DNA from: VGWB01 sp964480945
GTDB taxonomy: Bacteria > Bacteroidota > Ignavibacteria > UBA10030
Length of the DNA: 9,946 nt
Assembly: GCA_964480945.1 (NCBI GenBank)
Contig: CAYZRX010000103.1
Span: 1 to 9,946, forward strand
Direction: 5' to 3'
Below the pieces are notes generated by a model. That model saw nothing but the letters and a program-made list of their open reading frames with translations, was not told the origin of the DNA and searched no databases. The position numbers and the translations under genes were made by a program. Shown here in pieces: positions 6,457 through 9,946 of this stretch; position 1 is the first letter of the stretch, and each line of letters opens with the position of its first letter.

Positions 6457-7575
6457 TCACAGGAAGTACTTCTTGAGAATATCGATGATGTTGAGCTCGT
6501 TAATATCCCCCTGCCGCGTTGCCGCATCCGGGTTCGCGATCGTCACGATAATCATGTTCTGCCCCCGATCCACGTACACCGCCTGACCGCCGAAGCCCGC
6601 GGCCATAAAGAGGGAGTCTTGATCCTCGTAGTCCGTCCACCAGAAATAGCCGTAATTGACCGCTGAGAAACTGCCCCGGATCGTGTTCTGCGGGTTGCGG
6701 GGAACCAACGACTGCCGGATCCAGTCGCGAGAGACGATCTGCCGGCCATCGAGGAATCCGTCGTGAAGGTACAGCTCGCCAAACCGAGCCAGGTCCCTCG
6801 GCGTGAACCTCATGCCGGTTCCGCCCGCATAAATGCCCTGAGGATCGGTGGGCCAGGTTCGGACCGAGATCTTGAGCGGACCGAAGAGGTTGTTGTCCGC
6901 GAACTTGTAGGTCGACATTCCCGTGGCTCGCGTGAGAATCCCGGAAAGGACGTTTGCATTTGGAGTCGTGTAGACATACTCCTCACCGGGGGCATACTTG
7001 AGCGGCAGCCCCAATGCCGCGTACATCCAGTTGGCACTCGTCGTGAAGATCGCGCTGTGGTCAGCGCTCTCGTCCCAGTCGATGCCGCTACGCATCGTCA
7101 GGAAATGCTCGATCGTCCAGTCCCGTTTTCGGGGATCGATGTTCGTCGTATCGAAATCGGGGAAAAACCTAAGGATCTTGTCTTGAGCGGATTGGATGAT
7201 TCCCCTGTCGATCGCGATGCCGACAAGGGCAGAGGTAAAACTCTTCGACTCCGAGAAGATCTCAAAATCGTTATCCTTCTGATAGTTCCCGACATAGTAC
7301 TCCACAACGAGAGAGTCATTCTTGACAACGAGGAAACTGTAAATGAAGGAATTGATCTTGATCTGCTGAAGGCCTGCAGCCACCCTCGCGGTGTCCATGC
7401 CTTGAGCGGCAGGCGTGGAGAGCGGCCACGGGTACGGTGCACGGTAGGTAAGTTCCGGCGTCTCGGGCGGGGCTGACACGGATCCACCCCGGCACGCGAA
7501 CCCCGCCAATGCGACGAGACCTACGAAGAGTATCTTGCAGAGCCAGCCGCCCGAGCGCTCGCTCAAACCCTGCAT
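6457..7575 (-). CDS. Exported serine hydrolase, beta-lactamase/NylB-like family
   Basis: A penicillin-binding-protein-like serine hydrolase (class C beta-lactamase fold) that cleaves an amide or ester by an acyl-serine intermediate; the substrate cannot be predicted. The frame is open back to a GTG at 7695, but I place the start at the ATG at 7575 because it sits just before the export signal WLCKILFVGLVALAGFAC. Cysteine 28 could be lipidated, though the residue at -3 is Gly rather than Leu, so ordinary cleavage is also possible. In this numbering the SxxK motif SESK is Ser108-Lys111, within IFSESKSFTSALVGIAIDRG. Tyr202 of VYTTPNANVLSG is the second-motif tyrosine, and AGFGGQAVYVD (about 326-336) stands where KTG normally lies. 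EHFLTMRSGIDWDE and GGTGMRFTPRDLARFGELYL are typical of NylB-type relatives. The Shine-Dalgarno before this start is weak. It lies downstream of the RRM gene on the same strand. Confidence 0.88.
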   Translation of the reverse strand: MQGLSERSGGWLCKILFVGLVALAGFACRGGSVSAPPETPELTYRAPYPWPLSTPAAQGMDTARVAAGLQQIKINSFIYSFLVVKNDSLVVEYYVGNYQKDNDFEIFSESKSFTSALVGIAIDRGIIQSAQDKILRFFPDFDTTNIDPRKRDWTIEHFLTMRSGIDWDESADHSAIFTTSANWMYAALGLPLKYAPGEEYVYTTPNANVLSGILTRATGMSTYKFADNNLFGPLKISVRTWPTDPQGIYAGGTGMRFTPRDLARFGELYLHDGFLDGRQIVSRDWIRQSLVPRNPQNTIRGSFSAVNYGYFWWTDYEDQDSLFMAAGFGGQAVYVDRGQNMIIVTIANPDAATRQGDINELNIIDILKKYFL

Positions 7576-7633
7576 CTCTGAGAATGGCACGACTTGACAG
7601 AAATCGAACGCGCTATCGCTCGCGTTCTCACTG

Positions 7634-7675
7634 CTTCTCCCCTTCGCGGGAAGAAGCTCCTCCGCCATCAGGCGG
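7634..7675 (-). repeat. Two adjacent inverted repeats between the RRM and serine hydrolase genes
   Basis: CTTCTCCCC (7634-7642) and GGGAAGAAG (7648-7656) form nine-base arms with one mismatch around TTCGC. CCGCC (7662-7666) and GGCGG (7671-7675) form a five-pair stem around ATCA. On the minus strand both would fold in the RNA between the two genes. Neither is followed by a U-run, so they are not obvious terminators; they may protect or tune the transcript. They would be coding if the longer GTG start of the hydrolase were used. Confidence 0.4.
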
Positions 7676-7716
7676 TGCGTTGGGATCATTGCCACCCAGC
7701 ATACCCGCCTACACCT

Positions 7717-8022
7717 CTACCAGCGACGACCGCCGCCGCCATGACGACCACCTCGCCCGCCTCCAAATCCCCGGTGCTCGGCACGAGGCCGGGCTTCGTT
7801 CACGTCCATCGAACGCCCTTTGAACTCCTTGCCATGCAAGGCCGCGATCGCAGCCTCTGCCTCGGCCTTCTCCGGCATTTCGACGAACCCAAAGCCCTTG
7901 GAGACATTGTTCGACCGATCCCTGACGATCGTTACCTCATCGAGCCGCCCGAACGGCTTGAATGCCTCCTCCAGATCCTCTTTCGTGACTTCCTTGGACA
8001 AGTTACCGACGTACAGCCTCAT
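7717..8022 (-). CDS. Small RRM RNA-binding protein with glycine/arginine-rich tail
   Basis: A 101-residue protein with one RNA recognition motif and a short basic tail. RNP2 is LYVGNL (3-8) and RNP1 is KGFGFVEM (42-49); the region 1-76 has the beta-alpha-beta-beta-alpha-beta pattern expected, ending GRSMDVNEARPR. Residues 85-101 are GFGGGRGGRHGGGGRRW, an RGG-like tail that adds non-specific RNA binding. Proteins of this size and shape occur in cyanobacteria, Bacteroidota and some Proteobacteria and are often cold-responsive; their RNA targets are poorly known. The ATG is preceded by GCGAGGTCACC, giving a GAGG ribosome site. A promoter candidate lies about 100 bases upstream. It follows the AlaX-like gene on the same strand and precedes the serine hydrolase. 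Confidence 0.95.
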   Translation of the reverse strand: MRLYVGNLSKEVTKEDLEEAFKPFGRLDEVTIVRDRSNNVSKGFGFVEMPEKAEAEAAIAALHGKEFKGRSMDVNEARPRAEHRGFGGGRGGRHGGGGRRW

Positions 8023-8125
8023 GGTGACCTCGCGATGTGAATAGGAAAATGATGCTCTTGTGGTGGGCCGATCGATGGCTTAGCGGCGGGTGTGTCAAGT
8101 ACTCGCTCTACCGGATCCGCTCTCT

Positions 8126-8157
8126 ATAACGTACGACTAATATTGATAGATTCCAAA
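8126..8157 (-). promoter_or_regulatory. Bacteroidota-like promoter candidate for the RRM gene
   Basis: On the minus strand TTTG (8157-8154) is followed by exactly 20 bases and then TACGTTAT (8133-8126). This fits the TTTG-N(19-21)-TAnnTTTG layout of Bacteroidota promoters except for the last two bases of the -7 element. It would start RNA near 8119 and give a leader of about 97 bases before the RRM start. A TTGACAC also occurs nearer the gene (plus 8094-8100 as the complement GTGTCAA) but has no good -10. Confidence 0.4.
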
Positions 8158-8184
8158 TAGCGACCGTGTCTTCCTCCGGATCCT

Positions 8185-8640
8185 TCACGTACCAGGGCCT
8201 GCTTCCTCCGTCAGCTTGAACCGGATCTTCAGCACCCCGTCTTCGTAGCTTGTCGAGTAGATGTGAAATGTCCCAATCTGCTTGGTCCTATCGACATGGG
8301 CGCCGATGCACGGACAGGCATCGTAGTCGCCGATCCTGATGATCCTGACGGTGTCGCCGACCTGGTCCGGCAAGCGGCTGAGGTTGAACTGCTTTCCGGC
8401 CTCCTCCCGCGAGAGGAACTCCTCCCGCACTACCGCGTCGGCCTGGATGATCTGGTTGACCTTCGCTTCGATTTCCTTCGTCTCTTCGGGCGTCAAATCG
8501 CGGTCGAAATGATAGTAGATTCTCGACTTCTTGGCCTCGAGGTGTGTGGTAAACGAGCGGCCCCGGTTGAACAGCCGGACCATCGTCTGATTGAGGATAT
8601 GCTCGGCGGAGTGCATCCGCGGATCGTAATCTTTGGACAT
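8185..8640 (-). CDS. AlaX-like trans-editing protein (tRNA synthetase second additional domain)
   Basis: A free-standing editing domain like that of alanyl- and threonyl-tRNA synthetases, expected to hydrolyse wrongly charged tRNA such as Ser-tRNA(Ala) in the cytoplasm. I place the start at the ATG at 8640, since homology begins with DYDPRMHSAEHILN; upstream codons reach a TTG at 8742 but look non-conserved. From the 8640 start the protein has 151 residues, the size of short AlaX proteins. Two zinc-binding motifs are visible: HSAEH (His10, His14) and CIGAH (Cys111, His115), the second followed by VDRTKQIG, which matches the CGGTHVxxTxEIG region of AlaRS. An extra cysteine (CPC, Cys109) is unusual. 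A GGAAG four bases before the ATG is a modest ribosome site. The cognate tRNA is unknown; AlaX is the nearest named family. Confidence 0.83.
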   Translation of the reverse strand: MSKDYDPRMHSAEHILNQTMVRLFNRGRSFTTHLEAKKSRIYYHFDRDLTPEETKEIEAKVNQIIQADAVVREEFLSREEAGKQFNLSRLPDQVGDTVRIIRIGDYDACPCIGAHVDRTKQIGTFHIYSTSYEDGVLKIRFKLTEEAGPGT

Positions 8641-8765
8641 CAGACTTCCATTCTCTAATGAAGATCCCTTGCCGCCGGCAGCCATGAGGCGCTGCCACGG
8701 AAGTTCCAATCCGAAATTACTGCAAAGAGAAGAACAATCCAAGAGGAGATGTGGAAAAAATCTCC

Positions 8766-8773
8766 TATATTTG
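8766..8773 (+). promoter_or_regulatory. ychF: Bacteroidota-type -7 element upstream of the YchF gene
   Basis: TATATTTG is a perfect match to TAnnTTTG, 35 bases before the ychF ATG. No TTTG is found 19-21 bases further upstream, so the -33 part is not obvious. RNA would start near 8780, giving a leader of under 30 bases. No Shine-Dalgarno precedes the ATG, as is common in Bacteroidota. Confidence 0.4.
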
Positions 8774-8814
8774 CAGGTTCATTTTTCTAACCTGTTGAAG
8801 CGAACCTATGCAAA
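8770..8814 (+). repeat. ychF: Nested, mutually exclusive inverted repeats spanning the ychF start
   Basis: CAGGTT (8774-8779) is complementary to AACCTG (8789-8794) with nine bases between. The overlapping TTTGCAGGTTC (8770-8780) is also complementary to GAACC (8802-8806) plus TGCAAA (8809-8814), with the two bases T8807 and A8808 bulged out. The second pairing would bury most of the ATG at 8808-8810. The two pairings cannot form together. If RNA starts upstream of 8770 this could be a start-site switch; if it starts near 8780 the left arm is DNA only and the repeats may be an operator. Confidence 0.4.
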
Positions 8815-9893
8815 TCGGTATCGTCGGGCTCCCGTACTCCGGAAAATCAACGCTGTTTCAGACTATCACACGAACGCACCTTGATCCTTCAGCCCTTGCG
8901 AAGGCCGAAACCCATCAGGCGATCGTGAGGGTTCCGGACGATCGCCTCGAGAAGCTGTCGGAGATTTTCGCTCCTCGGAGCACGGTGTATGCCACCATCG
9001 AGTTCGTCGATGTTGTCGGGCTGAAAAAGGGAGAGTCCGGCTCGACACAGTTCACCACGAACTTTCTGGCAAACGTGAAAACGAACGACGCCCTCGTGCA
9101 GGTTGTCCGATGCTTTACCGACGATGCGGTGCCGCACCCGGATGGCACTATCGATGCCCTGCGGGACATCGCAACGTTTGAAACCGAGTTCATCCTCTCA
9201 GATCTCTCGATCATCGAGAGCCGCATGGAGAGGATCAACAAGCAGCTTCAAAAGTCCCAGGATGAGCTTCTCAAGAAGGAGCTGCCCATGCTCGAGAAAT
9301 TCCGGAGAATTCTCGATGGCGAGAAGCCTTTGCGCGAGGTTGACTTCACGGTCGAGGAAGCCCAGGTCCTCAGAAGCTACCAGCTCCTCTCCGTCAAGCC
9401 AATGCTCATCGCATTGAACTTCGATGAATCTCAACGGGGGATCGTCGAGGAGACCGTGAATCGAGTGGCGAAGGGCAAAGCTGGAGTGCAGACGAAGATC
9501 GTCTCGTTTTTCGGCAAGATCGAGATGGAGATGTCCGAGCTGCCGGAGGACGAGGCAGGGGTGTTCATGGAGGAATACGGCATCAAGGAATCTGCGCTTG
9601 CGACCCTCATCCGTGAGTCGTATGCCCTTCTCGGGCTGCAATCATTCTTCACGGTCGGTGAAGATGAGTGCAGGGCGTGGACGATCAGGAAAGGGATGAC
9701 GGCGCAGGAAGCTGCGGGAGCGATCCACTCCGACTTCGTGAGCAAGTTCATCCGCGCCGAGGTCGTGTCGTACAATCACTTCATCGAGCAAGGAGGATCC
9801 TTCGCGAAAGCCAAAGAAGCCGGCCAATGGCGGCTTGAGGGGAAGGAATACATCGTGGAGGATGGGGACATCCTTTCGATCCGACACAGCTAG
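8808..9893 (+). CDS. ychF: Divergent YchF/OLA1-family ATPase
   Basis: A ribosome-associated P-loop ATPase of the Obg-like YchF family, 361 residues against 363 in E. coli. The P-loop is GLPYSGKST (7-15) where the usual motif is GLPNVGKST; Lys13 and Ser14 are kept. G3 is EFVDVVGL (65-72) instead of EFVDIAGL. G4 is NFDE (204-207), of the NxxE type that favours ATP over GTP. His110 in AVPH lines up with E. coli His114, reported to be needed for ATP hydrolysis. The switch I FPFCTIEPN segment is replaced by an unrelated stretch near residues 30-40, and the KGEGLGN after G3 is also lost (GESGSTQFTTN here). A coiled-coil region (about 135-170) and a C-terminal TGS domain (about 276-358, with RAWTIRKGMTAQEAAGAIHSDF) are intact. 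It is divergent from the AlaX-like gene. Membership is firm; equal function to canonical YchF is not certain. Confidence 0.9.
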   Translation: MQIGIVGLPYSGKSTLFQTITRTHLDPSALAKAETHQAIVRVPDDRLEKLSEIFAPRSTVYATIEFVDVVGLKKGESGSTQFTTNFLANVKTNDALVQVVRCFTDDAVPHPDGTIDALRDIATFETEFILSDLSIIESRMERINKQLQKSQDELLKKELPMLEKFRRILDGEKPLREVDFTVEEAQVLRSYQLLSVKPMLIALNFDESQRGIVEETVNRVAKGKAGVQTKIVSFFGKIEMEMSELPEDEAGVFMEEYGIKESALATLIRESYALLGLQSFFTVGEDECRAWTIRKGMTAQEAAGAIHSDFVSKFIRAEVVSYNHFIEQGGSFAKAKEAGQWRLEGKEYIVEDGDILSIRHS

Positions 9894-9946
9894 CGCCGAT
9901 TCGAAGAAATGGTCTTGTATTGTGTTGTGAATGGGAGTTCGATTGA
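9894..9946. other. Right-edge sequence after ychF
   Basis: These 53 bases after the ychF stop contain no hairpin terminator or gene start that I can support. Confidence 0.5.

Noticed and set aside
7576..7695. Forty-residue N-terminal extension of the serine hydrolase from the GTG at 7695
   Set aside because: The extension would place the export signal internally, lacks family similarity, and contains two inverted repeats; the ATG at 7575 gives a normal signal peptide.
8641..8742. N-terminal extension of the AlaX-like protein from the TTG at 8742
   Set aside because: The added residues look unrelated to the family, and the ATG at 8640 has a modest ribosome site and a conserved-looking N-terminus.
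1..9946. CRISPR arrays, insertion sequences, phage genes, tRNA or rRNA
   Set aside because: I found no spaced direct repeats, transposase or integrase motifs, tRNA-like cloverleaf or rRNA sequence; this search was by eye only.

Overview
The window looks like a piece of a bacterial chromosome of moderately high GC (I judge it near 57% by eye; not computed). Bacterial signs are a secreted GH3 glycosidase with an Ala-Leu-Ala/Gln signal-peptide junction, a CspA-type cold-shock protein, a small RRM protein with a glycine-rich tail, and a membrane-anchored or secreted serine hydrolase. Several upstream regions carry a Bacteroidota-style -7 element (TAnnTTTG) and some starts lack a Shine-Dalgarno site. 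Together these suggest the Bacteroidota/Chlorobi/Ignavibacteria side of the FCB group. That placement is an inference, not proven.

Layout from left to right. (1) Bases 1-2032, minus strand: most of a GH3 beta-xylosidase/beta-glucosidase-type enzyme with an inserted PA14 domain; its C-terminus lies off the left edge. (2) Bases 2033-2387: a divergent intergenic region with a tight cluster of ATTGA/TCAAT palindromes and a TAAATTTG -7 candidate. (3) Bases 2388-5689, plus strand: gatE and gatD, overlapping by 4 bases as GTGA, encoding both subunits of the GatDE glutamyl-tRNA(Gln) amidotransferase. (4) Bases 5690-6085: a long structured leader. (5) Bases 6086-6289: the cold-shock protein gene, ending at a strong hairpin terminator that also serves the convergent minus-strand genes. 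(6) Bases 6457-8640, minus strand: in transcription order an AlaX-like trans-editing protein, an RRM RNA-binding protein and a NylB/class-C-type serine hydrolase. (7) Bases 8808-9893, plus strand: a divergent YchF-family ATPase.

The most notable feature is gatDE. GatDE is regarded as the archaeal amidotransferase for tRNA(Gln), while bacteria normally use GatCAB or GlnRS. An intact two-gene operon in an apparently bacterial neighbourhood points to transfer from Archaea or an under-recognised bacterial lineage with this pathway. The neighbours share a loose theme of translation and RNA handling: GatDE makes Gln-tRNA(Gln), the AlaX-like protein clears mischarged tRNA, YchF binds ribosomes, and Csp and RRM proteins bind RNA. 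The GH3 enzyme and serine hydrolase are unrelated. I see no CRISPR array, insertion sequence, tRNA or rRNA gene.
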